64,000 bases of DNA, taken from positions 62,001 to 126,000 of the forward strand of contig NZ_CALUWO010000003.1 in NCBI RefSeq assembly GCF_944324505.1, written 5' to 3'. The notes below the pieces were generated by a model. It was not told the origin of the DNA, searched no databases, and saw nothing but the letters and a program-made list of their open reading frames with translations. The first letter of the stretch is position 1. Every line of letters begins with the position of its first letter. Both the position numbers and the translations under genes were made by a program. Of the stretch, positions 34,979-43,839 are shown in pieces. This stretch comes from an uncultured Desulfovibrio sp. (GTDB taxonomy: Bacteria > Desulfobacterota > Desulfovibrionia > Desulfovibrionales > Desulfovibrionaceae).

Positions 34979-35599
34979 ATGGGCATTCTTTCCACACATG
35001 GTGTTTCCTTTGCCGGCATAACCTATCCTGACCTGACCTTTCCGCAGGGTGGGGTGCATGTCATCTGCGGCCCCAGCGGCTGCGGCAAGACAAGCCTGCT
35101 GCGCCTCTGCAATCGTACCCTGGAACCGGCCACGGGCTGCGTGTGCTTCATGGACCGCGATGTGCGGGACATTCCGCCCCTTGCGCTCAGAAAGGACGTT
35201 TTGCTGGCCGGCCAGGAGGTTTTTCTCTTTCCCGGCAGTATTGCAGAAAATTTCCGCCAGTTCCATGTGCTGCGGGAAAGCCCGGTCCCGCCGGCGGAAC
35301 GCATGGCGGCCTTTCTGCGGCTGTGCGCCTTTGACGCTCCGCTGGGAAGCCCCTGTGAACAGCTTTCGGGCGGGGAGCGTCAGCGAGTATTTCTGGCAAT
35401 CCATCTGTCCTTTGTGCCGCGCGTGCTGCTGCTGGATGAGCCCACGTCGGCTCTGGATGCCGCCACGGCCCGATGTTTCATGGAGCATCTGTGCCGCTTT
35501 GGCCGGGAACAGGACATGACCGTTGTGATGGTCAGCCATGACAGGGCGCTGGCAGCGGCCTGGGCCGACAGCCTGACGGAACTGGGGGGACGGGCATGA
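34979..35599 (+). CDS. fetA: FetA-like ABC transporter ATP-binding protein
   Basis: Compact ATPase (206 residues) of the FetAB (YbbL/YbbM) type, linked in E. coli to iron export and peroxide resistance. Walker A CGPSGCGKTSLLRL is near residue 31, signature QLSGGERQRVFLA near 126, Walker B RVLLLDEPTSALDAA near 147, H-loop VVMVSHDRA near 185. The ATG at 34979 follows a GGGGGAGGG purine tract. It overlaps the permease gene by 4 nt. Confidence 0.85.
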   Translation: MGILSTHGVSFAGITYPDLTFPQGGVHVICGPSGCGKTSLLRLCNRTLEPATGCVCFMDRDVRDIPPLALRKDVLLAGQEVFLFPGSIAENFRQFHVLRESPVPPAERMAAFLRLCAFDAPLGSPCEQLSGGERQRVFLAIHLSFVPRVLLLDEPTSALDAATARCFMEHLCRFGREQDMTVVMVSHDRALAAAWADSLTELGGRA

Positions 35600-36426
35600 C
35601 GACATGTCTGACAGCACTACGGGAAGTGTTCATGGCCGGTACGCCCGGGGCACAGGCCGTGCCCTTTCTGCTGGCCTATGCGCTGTTGCTGGTGGTGGGG
35701 CTGATCATGCGGCTGTGCCACATCAATCGTCTGCGGATGCTGTTCATGGCCGGCCTGCGCATGACACTACAGCTGATTCTGGCGGGATTCCTGCTGACCT
35801 ATGTGTTTGCGCATCCGCATCCGCTGCTCACGGCGGCCTATCTGGGTGTCATGACCCTTTTCACCATCCGGACGGTGCTGGGCCGTCATCCCCGGCTCAA
35901 CAGCCGTTTCCGGCGCTGTGTGGCCGTGAGTCTGGCTGTGTGCGGTCTGTTGTCCACGGCCTTCTTTGTGGCCTGTATTGCCCGGCAGAATGTTTTTGAT
36001 CCGCAGTATGCCATTCCCCTGGCCGGCATGCTCATGGGCAATGCCATGACGGGACTGAGCCTGGCCCTCAAGAGCTTTGAAGAGGCCCTTGGCGCGCAGC
36101 AGGTGCGCATTCATACCCTGGTGGATCTGGGCGTGCGCCCGCAGCGCATTCTCTTTCCCCTGGTGCGGACAGCACTGGAAACAGCCCTGCTGCCCACGCT
36201 CAATTCCATGCTTGGCATGGGCATTGTCTTTTTGCCGGGCATGATGACCGGGCAGATTCTTGCCGGTGCTGCGCCCACAACAGCCATTCTGTACCAGGGC
36301 AGCATCATGATGGCCATTTGTGCCACGGTCTGCCTTGCCGTGCTGGGGGCACTGCTCTGGGGATACCGCAGCCTCTGGGATGCGGCGCTGTGCATACGGT
36401 TGCCCGCGCCGCCGCAACAGGGCTGA
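35596..36426 (+). CDS. fetB: FetB-like ABC transporter permease (UPF0014)
   Basis: 276-residue membrane protein with about seven spans, partner of FetA. The family block RLRMLFMAGLRMTLQLILAGF is near residue 45. The strongly conserved region is MLMGNAMTGLSLALKSFEEAL near 143 and VRTALETALLPTLNSMLGMGIVFLPGMMTGQILAGAAP near 190. Iron export is known only for the E. coli pair; substrate here is inferred. Confidence 0.87.
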   Translation: MTTCLTALREVFMAGTPGAQAVPFLLAYALLLVVGLIMRLCHINRLRMLFMAGLRMTLQLILAGFLLTYVFAHPHPLLTAAYLGVMTLFTIRTVLGRHPRLNSRFRRCVAVSLAVCGLLSTAFFVACIARQNVFDPQYAIPLAGMLMGNAMTGLSLALKSFEEALGAQQVRIHTLVDLGVRPQRILFPLVRTALETALLPTLNSMLGMGIVFLPGMMTGQILAGAAPTTAILYQGSIMMAICATVCLAVLGALLWGYRSLWDAALCIRLPAPPQQG

Positions 36427-36570
36427 CACGCCGGCCCGTGCCGTCGGGCATCGTTTCGCAGCTGTTTTGCGCCGTTTCGTGACCGGTCAGCGGGCGGCAT
36501 GGGCGGTGTGATGCGGCCTTGCCCAGGGCAGGCCGCCGGCACCGTGTCCTCCCGTGCCGCTGCCGTCAGC

Positions 36571-36999
36571 CTAGGCCGGACGCCGCTTGCCGGGTGCGGC
36601 TGCCGTGCCCTCGTGGTGCCGCGACAGCCTGTCCAGCAGGCGTTCATAGTAGCTTTCGTCATCCAGTTGCAGATGGCGCTGGTGGCGCATGCGGGCGCGG
36701 GTGATCATGAAGCGCAGCTTCTGCATCTGGCGCACCCGTTCCTGTTCGTCCTCGCAATGTTCCAGCATATCGGCCAGCGTGGCAATGTCCTTGCGTTCCT
36801 GCACTTCCGGGGGCAGGCAGCCGGCGTTGCGCAGCACCTTGTAGGCCATGCGCAGTTCCGGGGGAATATGGCTGTCATCTTCCAGCCGGAGGGGCCTGCC
36901 GGCCCCGGGCAGATGGTCGAATTCTCCCCGGGACTGGGCTTCTTCAATGCGTTTTTCGGCAATGGACTGAATGACGGACCAGGGATTGGCTTGCGACAT
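36571..36999 (-). CDS. DUF1992 protein (DnaJ-homologue subfamily C member 28-like domain)
   Basis: 142-residue soluble protein. The DUF1992 core is clear: IAEKRIEEAQSRGEFDHLPGAGRPL, then PPELRMAYKVLRNAGCLPPEV. It lacks a J domain. Function is unknown in bacteria. The ATG at 36999 follows AAGGCAGG. The gene lies 48 nt downstream of mutS on the same strand and may be co-transcribed with it. Confidence 0.87.
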   Translation of the reverse strand: MSQANPWSVIQSIAEKRIEEAQSRGEFDHLPGAGRPLRLEDDSHIPPELRMAYKVLRNAGCLPPEVQERKDIATLADMLEHCEDEQERVRQMQKLRFMITRARMRHQRHLQLDDESYYERLLDRLSRHHEGTAAAPGKRRPA

Positions 37000-37047
37000 A
37001 ATGACCTGCCTTGCGGTATGTGCGGACGATGCCTCGTGTGGGCTGGA

Positions 37048-39837
37048 TCAGAAGGGCGGTTCCTGCGGACGTTCGCCGGCAGAATCAGAATCGGACGCAG
37101 CGGCTGCCGGCTGCCCCCAGAGCTGCTTCCACTCCGTCAGCAGGCGCAGCGCGGCCAGGGGGGTGAGGTTTTCCGGCTCAAGGTCGCGCAGCAGCTGCAC
37201 AAGGGGATGTTCCGCCGGGGCGGACGGCGTATCCAGGGTCTCCTGCGGGTTGACGGTATGCGTGCGTGGAGACCGGCGCTCCTGCGGGGCGGGCGGCAGT
37301 TCCAGACCGGGCAGGGCAATGGCCGTGCCCGCCGGCGGTGCCTGCCGGGGAGATTTCTGGCGCTCCAGATCGGCCAGAATGGCTCTGGCGCGCTGCACCA
37401 CATGCTGCGGCACCCCGGCCAGACGGGCCACCTCCACGCCATAGCTGCGGTCCGAGGGACCGGGAACCAGCTTGTGCAGAAAGAGAATCTCGTGATTGTA
37501 TTCCCGTATGGCGATATTCATGGTGAAGACGCCGGGAATGCGTCCTTCCAGGGCCGTCAGCTCGTGATAGTGGGTGGCAAAGAGGGTGCGCACCTCGCCA
37601 TGCTGCCGGGAGGCCAGGTCTTCCACCACAGCCCAGGCCAGGGCCACGCCGTCATAGGTGCTGGTGCCCCGCCCGATTTCATCCAGAATCACCAGGCTGC
37701 GCCGTGTGGCCTGGCGCAGGATGCGGGCGGTTTCCATCATTTCCACCATGAAGGTGCTCTGCCCCTGGGCCAGATTGTCCGAGGCCCCCACACGGGAAAA
37801 GAGGCGATCCACCATGCCCAGCCGGGCTTCCGTGGCAGGGACCATGCTGCCCATCTGGGCCAGCAGGCAGATGAGGGCCACCTGGCGCAGGACGGTGGAC
37901 TTGCCGGCCATATTGGGGCCGGTAAGCAGGCAGAGCCGCCGTCGCTCATCCAGAATGACGGTATTGGGCACAAAGTTGGCACTGCCCAGCATGGCTTCCA
38001 CAACGGGGTGGCGCCCGTCACGGATGCAGAGGTGAGGGCTGTCGTCCAGCCGGGGGCGGCACCAGCCATTGCGGCGCCCCACGTGGGCCAGTGACTGCCA
38101 GTAGTCCAGATGGGCCAGCATGTCCGCCATGTGCAGCAGGCGTTCGCGCTGGGCGGCCATGTGGCTGCGCAGCTCCACATACAGCGAGTATTCCAGGCTC
38201 TTGCGCGAGTCGGCGGCGGAAAGCAGCTGTTCTTCCAGTTCCTTGAGGGCCGGTGTGGTGAAGCGTTCCGCATTGGCCAGGGTCTGCCGGCGGATGAAGT
38301 GATCAGGCAGGGGACCGCTGTAAGCCGCCTTGCTCACCTCGTAATAGTAGCCAAAGACACGGTTGTTGCCCAGCTTGAGCTTGGCAATGCCCGTGGCCTG
38401 CTGCTCCTTTTCCAGCATTGCGTGCAGTTTCTGTTCGCCATGCTCCATCAGGTCCATGAGGCTGTCCAGCCTGTCATGGTAGCCGGGCCGGAACAGGCCG
38501 CCCTCCGTGATGAGAGCGGGCGGGCTGTCCACCAGTGCCCGGTTCAGTATGTCGGCGCAGTCGTCCAGCGCATCCCAGTGCGAGCAGATTTCATGCAGGG
38601 CCGCGGGCAGATCGGTGCCCAGCGCCTGTGCCTCGGTGGCATAGCTGCCGTCGGTGGGGGTGGTCAGGGCGGCAAGGACAGCGGGCAGGGCATTGAGGCT
38701 GTTGCGCAGGGCAATGAAGTCGCGCGGGCTTGCCCGCTCAAGGGTAATGCGCGTGGACAGGCGCTCCAGATCATATACCGCAGACAAGGCCTCACGCAGG
38801 GCCTCCCGGCGGGTGTCATCATCATGCAGGAAGGCCACGGCATCCTGTATGCGGAGGATGGGGGCAGCGTCGCGCCAGGGGTGGCGCAGCATGTCTTCCA
38901 GCAGGCGCCCGCCCATGGGCGTCATGGTTTCATCCAGCACATGACGCAGGGTGCCCTTGCCCTTGCGGCCGTTGAGACGGCAGAAAATTTCCAGGTTGCG
39001 TTCGGTCACGTCATCCACCAGCAGATGACGGCCCAGGTCCAGCGGCTGAAAGGGGAGCAGATGCTTCGGGCTGCGCTTCTGGGTCTGCTCCAGATAGTGC
39101 AGCAGCGCACCGCAGGCCTGAAGCAGTTCCGGCTTGTTGTGCAGCCCGAGGGCCTGGGTTTCGCGGACGCCCTGCGCCTCGAGAACCCGCCGTTCAGCCC
39201 GCTTGAGATCAAAGACGCTGCGCGGCAGGCGCACCAGGCGGATGCCTTCCAGCAGACAGTGCGGTGGCGGCGACATGGTTTCGGGCAGGATGAGTTCCGC
39301 CGGCGCCAGCTTCTGCACCCATTGCCAGAGTTCGCTGGGGCGGCGCAGGGCAATGCCCGACCACTGGCCGGTGGAAATGTCGGCCCAGGCAAAGCCGCCG
39401 CTGCCGTTTTCCGCCAGCATGAGCGCGCCCAGATAGTTGTGGCTTTTGCTGTGCAGATTGGCATCATCCAGCACAGTGCCCGGCGTGACCACGCGCGTAA
39501 CGGCGCGCTGGACCAGCCCCTTGGCCTGGCGGGGGTCCTCTATCTGATCGCAGATGGCCACATGGTAGCCCTTGTCCACCAGCTGGGCCAGATAGCTCTG
39601 GGCCGCATGCCATGGCACGCCGCACATGGGCACGGGATTTTCGCTGTCGCGGCTGCGGCTGGTCAGGGCGATCTGAAGCTCGCGCGCTGCCGTGACCGCA
39701 TCGTCGAAAAACAGCTCGTAAAAGTCGCCCATGCGGTAGAAGAGCAGGGCGTCAGGGTATTCGGCCTTGATGCGCATGTACTGCTCAAACATGGGCGTGA
39801 GCTTGGCGGACGGGGCGGAGGGCGGTGTCTGGCTCAT
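37048..39837 (-). CDS. mutS: DNA mismatch repair protein MutS
   Basis: Mismatch-recognition ATPase, 929 residues, longer than E. coli MutS (853) through a Pro/Ala-rich insert near the C-terminus. Domain I contains the mismatch-contacting block YRMGDFYELFFDDA (Phe-x-Glu) near residue 35. The ATPase domain has LTGPNMAGKSTVLRQ near 640, and the Walker B/signature region LVILDEIGRGTSTYDG near 718 with FATHYHELT after it. The ATG at 39837 has no visible Shine-Dalgarno sequence, and a 26-bp palindrome lies just upstream, which is unusual. Confidence 0.96.
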   Translation of the reverse strand: MSQTPPSAPSAKLTPMFEQYMRIKAEYPDALLFYRMGDFYELFFDDAVTAARELQIALTSRSRDSENPVPMCGVPWHAAQSYLAQLVDKGYHVAICDQIEDPRQAKGLVQRAVTRVVTPGTVLDDANLHSKSHNYLGALMLAENGSGGFAWADISTGQWSGIALRRPSELWQWVQKLAPAELILPETMSPPPHCLLEGIRLVRLPRSVFDLKRAERRVLEAQGVRETQALGLHNKPELLQACGALLHYLEQTQKRSPKHLLPFQPLDLGRHLLVDDVTERNLEIFCRLNGRKGKGTLRHVLDETMTPMGGRLLEDMLRHPWRDAAPILRIQDAVAFLHDDDTRREALREALSAVYDLERLSTRITLERASPRDFIALRNSLNALPAVLAALTTPTDGSYATEAQALGTDLPAALHEICSHWDALDDCADILNRALVDSPPALITEGGLFRPGYHDRLDSLMDLMEHGEQKLHAMLEKEQQATGIAKLKLGNNRVFGYYYEVSKAAYSGPLPDHFIRRQTLANAERFTTPALKELEEQLLSAADSRKSLEYSLYVELRSHMAAQRERLLHMADMLAHLDYWQSLAHVGRRNGWCRPRLDDSPHLCIRDGRHPVVEAMLGSANFVPNTVILDERRRLCLLTGPNMAGKSTVLRQVALICLLAQMGSMVPATEARLGMVDRLFSRVGASDNLAQGQSTFMVEMMETARILRQATRRSLVILDEIGRGTSTYDGVALAWAVVEDLASRQHGEVRTLFATHYHELTALEGRIPGVFTMNIAIREYNHEILFLHKLVPGPSDRSYGVEVARLAGVPQHVVQRARAILADLERQKSPRQAPPAGTAIALPGLELPPAPQERRSPRTHTVNPQETLDTPSAPAEHPLVQLLRDLEPENLTPLAALRLLTEWKQLWGQPAAAASDSDSAGERPQEPPF

Positions 39838-39846
39838 GGGCTAATG

Positions 39847-39875
39847 AAAACGGCGCCATCCATGGATGGCGCCGT
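39847..39875 (-). terminator. Perfect 26-bp palindrome between the LapA-like gene and mutS
   Basis: Bases 39850-39875 are a perfect palindrome (half-site ACGGCGCCATCCA). On the minus strand it is followed by TTTTCATT, so it can act as a weak intrinsic terminator for the upstream gene. It ends only 10-13 nt before the mutS start codon. Confidence 0.55.
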
Positions 39876-39902
39876 CAGAAAATGTTGCAGAAAAAGGGGG
39901 GC

Positions 39903-40382
39903 CTACTGCTGCTTGTCCGGGTCAGGCGCCACCACATCTTCGGGAAGGGGCGCCGGCTGGGACTTGGCCGGGGCATTTTCCTCGGCAGGGCGGGTTTCCG
40001 GCGCTTCCTTGGCGGCATCCTTGGCATCGCGGGTGTGCTTCATGCGCTGGAAGAAGGAGGTCTTCTTGCCATCGCTGTTGAGCTGCTTATGCAGGCTGGC
40101 CACTTCGCGTTCCAGCTGGCCGATGCGCCAGCGCGCCTTCATGAGGCGGGCGGAATTGTGAACCTTGTCCCAGACCAGGAAACAGATGGAAAGCAGCGCG
40201 CCCAGCACAAAACCGGCAATGATCAGGAAGTAGAAGGGCAGCGGGATGGAAGACATGGGCGGCACAAAAAAGAGATTGAGCGTCAACACCATATCCTGTG
40301 ACAGGGCGGTCTGGTTCTGGAACAGAAAAACCAGCGCCAAAAAGATGGCCACAACCAGTATCAGGACTTTCAGAAAGCGCAT
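39903..40382 (-). CDS. LapA-domain (DUF1049) membrane protein
   Basis: 159 residues with two N-terminal membrane spans (LKVLILVVAIFLALVFLFQN; PFYFLIIAGFVLGALLSIC) separated by a short loop, as in LapA/YciS proteins. A coiled-coil-like segment follows (KARWRIGQLEREVASLHKQL) and a Pro/Glu-rich, disordered tail. E. coli LapA helps assemble lipopolysaccharide; whether that holds here is unknown. It starts 24 nt after the HIT gene ends, so the two are probably one operon. Confidence 0.83.
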   Translation of the reverse strand: MRFLKVLILVVAIFLALVFLFQNQTALSQDMVLTLNLFFVPPMSSIPLPFYFLIIAGFVLGALLSICFLVWDKVHNSARLMKARWRIGQLEREVASLHKQLNSDGKKTSFFQRMKHTRDAKDAAKEAPETRPAEENAPAKSQPAPLPEDVVAPDPDKQQ

Positions 40383-40406
40383 AGCTCCTCCTCTCGGCGC
40401 TTTTCG

Positions 40407-40880
40407 TTAGAAATAGCCCTTCAGGGCCGTATAGGTTTCTTCAAGGTACTGCGGCATGGTGCGCACATCGTCCATGACGGCAATGAAGGACGAATCGCCG
40501 TTCCAGCGCGGTACAAGATGAAAGTGCAGATGCTCGCGAATGCCGGCTCCGGCTGCCTTGCCGAGGTTGAGTCCCACATTGATGCCTTCACAGTGGAAGT
40601 GCTCGTAGAGAATGCCGCTGCAGCGCTGCACCAGGTCCATGGTTTCATGGGCTTCGTCCTGCTCAAGATCGGTGAGGGACGAAAGGTGGCGGTAGGGGCA
40701 GACCATGATGTGCCCGTTATTGTACGGATAGCGGTTCATGATGACAAAGGCACGCCTGCCCCGGTACAGGACAAGACGCTCTGCATCCCTGTCCGTATCA
40801 TCGGACAGGCAGAACACGCAGGTGTCGGGTTTGGGTCCCAGAATGTACTGTATGCGCCATGGCGCCCAGAGATGCTTCAT
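40407..40880 (-). CDS. HIT-family nucleotide hydrolase/transferase
   Basis: 157-residue histidine-triad protein. It starts MKHLWAPWRIQYI, with a probable zinc pair at CVFC, and has the active-site triad EHLHFHLVPRW near residue 113. This ordering resembles the Ap4A-phosphorylase-like branch found in many bacteria. The ATG at 40880 gives the conserved start; extension to 40943 is not conserved. No Shine-Dalgarno sequence is evident. Natural substrate not determined (dinucleoside polyphosphates or AMP conjugates likely). Confidence 0.85.
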   Translation of the reverse strand: MKHLWAPWRIQYILGPKPDTCVFCLSDDTDRDAERLVLYRGRRAFVIMNRYPYNNGHIMVCPYRHLSSLTDLEQDEAHETMDLVQRCSGILYEHFHCEGINVGLNLGKAAGAGIREHLHFHLVPRWNGDSSFIAVMDDVRTMPQYLEETYTALKGYF

Positions 40881-41064
40881 GATTTGACGAGCATACACTG
40901 CCTCCGCATCAAGAGCAAGCCTGTCCGCGGGCTTTGGGGGCATATTCGGACATTTTTACGTTGCCGGGCACAACAGCAGCGGCAGAAAAACAGTGAAGTA
41001 TTACATTAACTTTCAGAAAAGGGGGTTTGCAAAACATTTATAACCCATTGAGATAAAATTATTT

Positions 41065-43839
41065 TTATGATGCAATATCGTCCCCGTTCTTTTCTTCATG
41101 TTTTCCATGAATTTTTTTCCGGGCCGATCCGGCAGGGCCGCTGCCGGCAGGCGCCGCCTTCTGCGGCATGTTGCCGGACAGGGCATCCTGCACCAGACCT
41201 TTGGCCAGTGCCCACTGCGCTTCCGGTGTGGCAGCCGTGCCGTTGAGCTTGGCGGCCAGGATTTCCCGCAGAATGGCGGTGAAGAAGGGGCCGGGCTGCA
41301 AGCCCAGGGCAATGAGGTCCGCCCCGCCGATATCGGCCTTTTCCCGGCGCCATTGCGTGATGTAGCGCGAAAGGTTTTTTTGCAGCTTTTCGTCGCTGAT
41401 GGCAGCCATGAGATAGAGCAGAAATTCCAGCCCCAGCCCTTCCAGCATTTTCCAGAGGCCGAAAACGTCTGTCTGCCGGCCGGCCTGCTTGCGCTGCCAG
41501 CCTTCCAGACGGTTGCAGAGGTAGCGGGCCTTCTCCCGCAGGCGGAAGGTGGCTGTGCGCCGTGTGGCGGGCAGCCCCAGCCGGTTGTAGACCTCGCTGG
41601 CATCCTCGTAGCTGAGGTTGTGGCACAGGGCCAGAAAGTAGGCCAGCCAGTGCTGCACCGGTTCATCCAGATAGAGCAGGTGGTACCAGCTGATTTTTTC
41701 CCGCAGGCTGATCAGCACCTCGCGCCGGGTGGGGGTCAGGCAGAGGGCGGGGGAGATGGCATGCAGCAGGTCCAGCTCATCCAGGCGGTCAAAGCAGGCC
41801 GGCGGGTTGGGTTCGGTGCAGATGTGGCTGTATTCGTGGAAGATGCGCGCGCTGCTCAGCTTGCCCAGCAGGTTCAGGGCCAGCACGTTCTTGATGAGCT
41901 TTTCCGCTGCCGGGTCCAGATGAAAGCCGTAGCGCTGCTCAAAGCGGACGGCCCGCAGGCAGCGGGTGGGGTCTTCCACAAAGCTCAGGGTATGCAGCAC
42001 GCGGATGGCGCCGTTCTTGATGTCGCGCTGTCCGCCAAAGAAGTCCACAAGCTGCCCGTAGGAGGTGCTGTCCAGACGGATGGCCAGCGCATTGATGGTG
42101 AAGTCCCGGCGGAAAAGGTCCATCTTGATGGAAGACAGTTCCACCGTGGGCAGGGCAGCGGGATATTCGTAATATTCCAGACGGGCCGTGGCCACGTCGA
42201 TGCGCAGTTCCTCGCCCTCCGGGCCGGTATAGATGACCACGGAGGTCATGAATTTCTGATGCTCGCGCACGCGGCCGTCCAGGGCCTCGGCCAGGGCCTT
42301 GGCCAGGCAGATGCCGTTGCCCTCCACCACCAGGTCGATGTCTTCATTATCGCGGTCCAGCAGCAGGTCCCGCACAAAGCCGCCCACCACATAGACCGGC
42401 AGGCCGAGCTTGCGGCCCAGATTGCCGGCCAGTTCCAGGATGGAGCGGGTATGGGCGGACAGGCGGTCGCGCATGAGCTTGGCCACATTGCGCGGCTTGG
42501 CTGCGGGAAATTCGCTTTCCTGGAGCTGGCCCGGCTCATGGGCAAAGACGTTGATGAGGTCCGTGCGCGTCACCACGCCGACTACCTGGTCATTTTCCAC
42601 AATGGGCACCAGCCGCTGCCGCGCCCCCACGATGGTGGCGGAAAGATCGCTCAGGGGGGCATCGGGCGCAAGCAGCACGGGATTGCGCTGCATGTAGTTT
42701 TCCACCGAAAAGTCCTCAAGGCCGTGCAGGCGGGCACGGGAGGCCGTCTGTGCATCCAGGATGCCGCAGCAGCGCCGTGTGCCCGGCAGGAAGACCGGAA
42801 CGGCCTTGAGGCCGAAGTGCAGCATGAGTTCATCGGCCGCACGGATGGGCTTGTCCGATTCGATGCCCACGGCCGGGGTGGACATGTAGTCGCGGGCGGT
42901 CTTGTCCTGCCCCAGCTGGGCACGCAGGCTGCGCACAATGGTATCGTGCACTTCGTGCAGCATCATGTTGCGCACAGAGGCCGAGGCGGCATAGGCATGG
43001 CCGCCGCCGCCCAGATCGGCACAGACGGCCCCCACGTTGACGGCCTCGCTGCGGCTGCGGGCCACCACCTGGATGCGGTCCTCCATGCGGCCGATGGCAA
43101 AGAGCACCGGGAATTTTTCCATTTCCATGAGGCGGTGAGCCAGGTAGGCGAAGTCCCCCAGATAGTGCATCATGGAGGCTTCGGCAATGACGATGGAAAT
43201 GCCGCCGATGACATAGGTGCGGGCCGATTCCAGCAGGCTGTTGAGCGCGCGCACATGGGCACTGGTCAGCTCGTGCGAGGCCATGTCGTCAATGTCCGTC
43301 ACCTTCATGCCCTGTTGCAGCAGCCAGGCGGCGCTTTCAAAATCCCTGGTGGTGGTGGAGGAATAGGTAAAGGACCCCGTGTCCCCGTAGATGCCCAGCC
43401 CCAGCAGGGTGGCTTCGTCCGCATCCAGGCAGACATGCGCCTTGCGCAGCGCCTCCACAATAAGGGCCGTTACCGATCCCACGGCCTCCCAGTGGCTGAT
43501 GTCGGCATTGATGTCGTCGCCGGAGCTGGGGTGGTGATCCCAGCATTCCACGTGTACATCGGCGCGTTGCAGCAGGCGTTCCACATGGTGCAGCCGGTCC
43601 CGCTGGCGCGTGTCCACCACCACCAGGCGGGAGAGCGCGTCCCAGTCCAGGGCGTCGCTGTCCACCAGACCGTAACGTTCCTTGTCCAGGGAGGCATAGA
43701 TTTTTTGCAGGCCGCGTTCCTGCGTGCCGGGAAAGAGCAGCCGGCAGGGGGCGTAAAGGTGGCGGACAGCCAGCATGGCCGCAAAGGCGTCAAAGTCCGC
43801 ATTGGCATGACAGGTCACAAGGGTGAGGACGGAATTCAT
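41065..43839 (-). CDS. DHH-CBS-polyA polymerase/tRNA nucleotidyltransferase fusion
   Basis: 924-residue multidomain protein. Residues 1-300 are a DHH/DHHA1 phosphoesterase-like module (CHANADFDAFAAM; CWDHHPSSGDDI; DLGGGGHAYAASAS). Residues about 310-425 carry paired CBS domains (YMSTPAVGIESDKPI; LVPIVENDQVVGVVTRTDL). From about 455 is the class II tRNA nucleotidyltransferase core (VYVVGGFVRDLLLDRDNEDIDLVVEGN with the catalytic DxD; RRDFTINALA; FVEDPTRCLRAVRFEQRYGF). This architecture is known for the A-adding enzyme that finishes the CCA end in organisms with split CC/A-adding activities. The ATG at 43839 overlaps the recombinase stop by 4 nt. Confidence 0.9.
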   Translation of the reverse strand: MNSVLTLVTCHANADFDAFAAMLAVRHLYAPCRLLFPGTQERGLQKIYASLDKERYGLVDSDALDWDALSRLVVVDTRQRDRLHHVERLLQRADVHVECWDHHPSSGDDINADISHWEAVGSVTALIVEALRKAHVCLDADEATLLGLGIYGDTGSFTYSSTTTRDFESAAWLLQQGMKVTDIDDMASHELTSAHVRALNSLLESARTYVIGGISIVIAEASMMHYLGDFAYLAHRLMEMEKFPVLFAIGRMEDRIQVVARSRSEAVNVGAVCADLGGGGHAYAASASVRNMMLHEVHDTIVRSLRAQLGQDKTARDYMSTPAVGIESDKPIRAADELMLHFGLKAVPVFLPGTRRCCGILDAQTASRARLHGLEDFSVENYMQRNPVLLAPDAPLSDLSATIVGARQRLVPIVENDQVVGVVTRTDLINVFAHEPGQLQESEFPAAKPRNVAKLMRDRLSAHTRSILELAGNLGRKLGLPVYVVGGFVRDLLLDRDNEDIDLVVEGNGICLAKALAEALDGRVREHQKFMTSVVIYTGPEGEELRIDVATARLEYYEYPAALPTVELSSIKMDLFRRDFTINALAIRLDSTSYGQLVDFFGGQRDIKNGAIRVLHTLSFVEDPTRCLRAVRFEQRYGFHLDPAAEKLIKNVLALNLLGKLSSARIFHEYSHICTEPNPPACFDRLDELDLLHAISPALCLTPTRREVLISLREKISWYHLLYLDEPVQHWLAYFLALCHNLSYEDASEVYNRLGLPATRRTATFRLREKARYLCNRLEGWQRKQAGRQTDVFGLWKMLEGLGLEFLLYLMAAISDEKLQKNLSRYITQWRREKADIGGADLIALGLQPGPFFTAILREILAAKLNGTAATPEAQWALAKGLVQDALSGNMPQKAAPAGSGPAGSARKKIHGKHEEKNGDDIAS

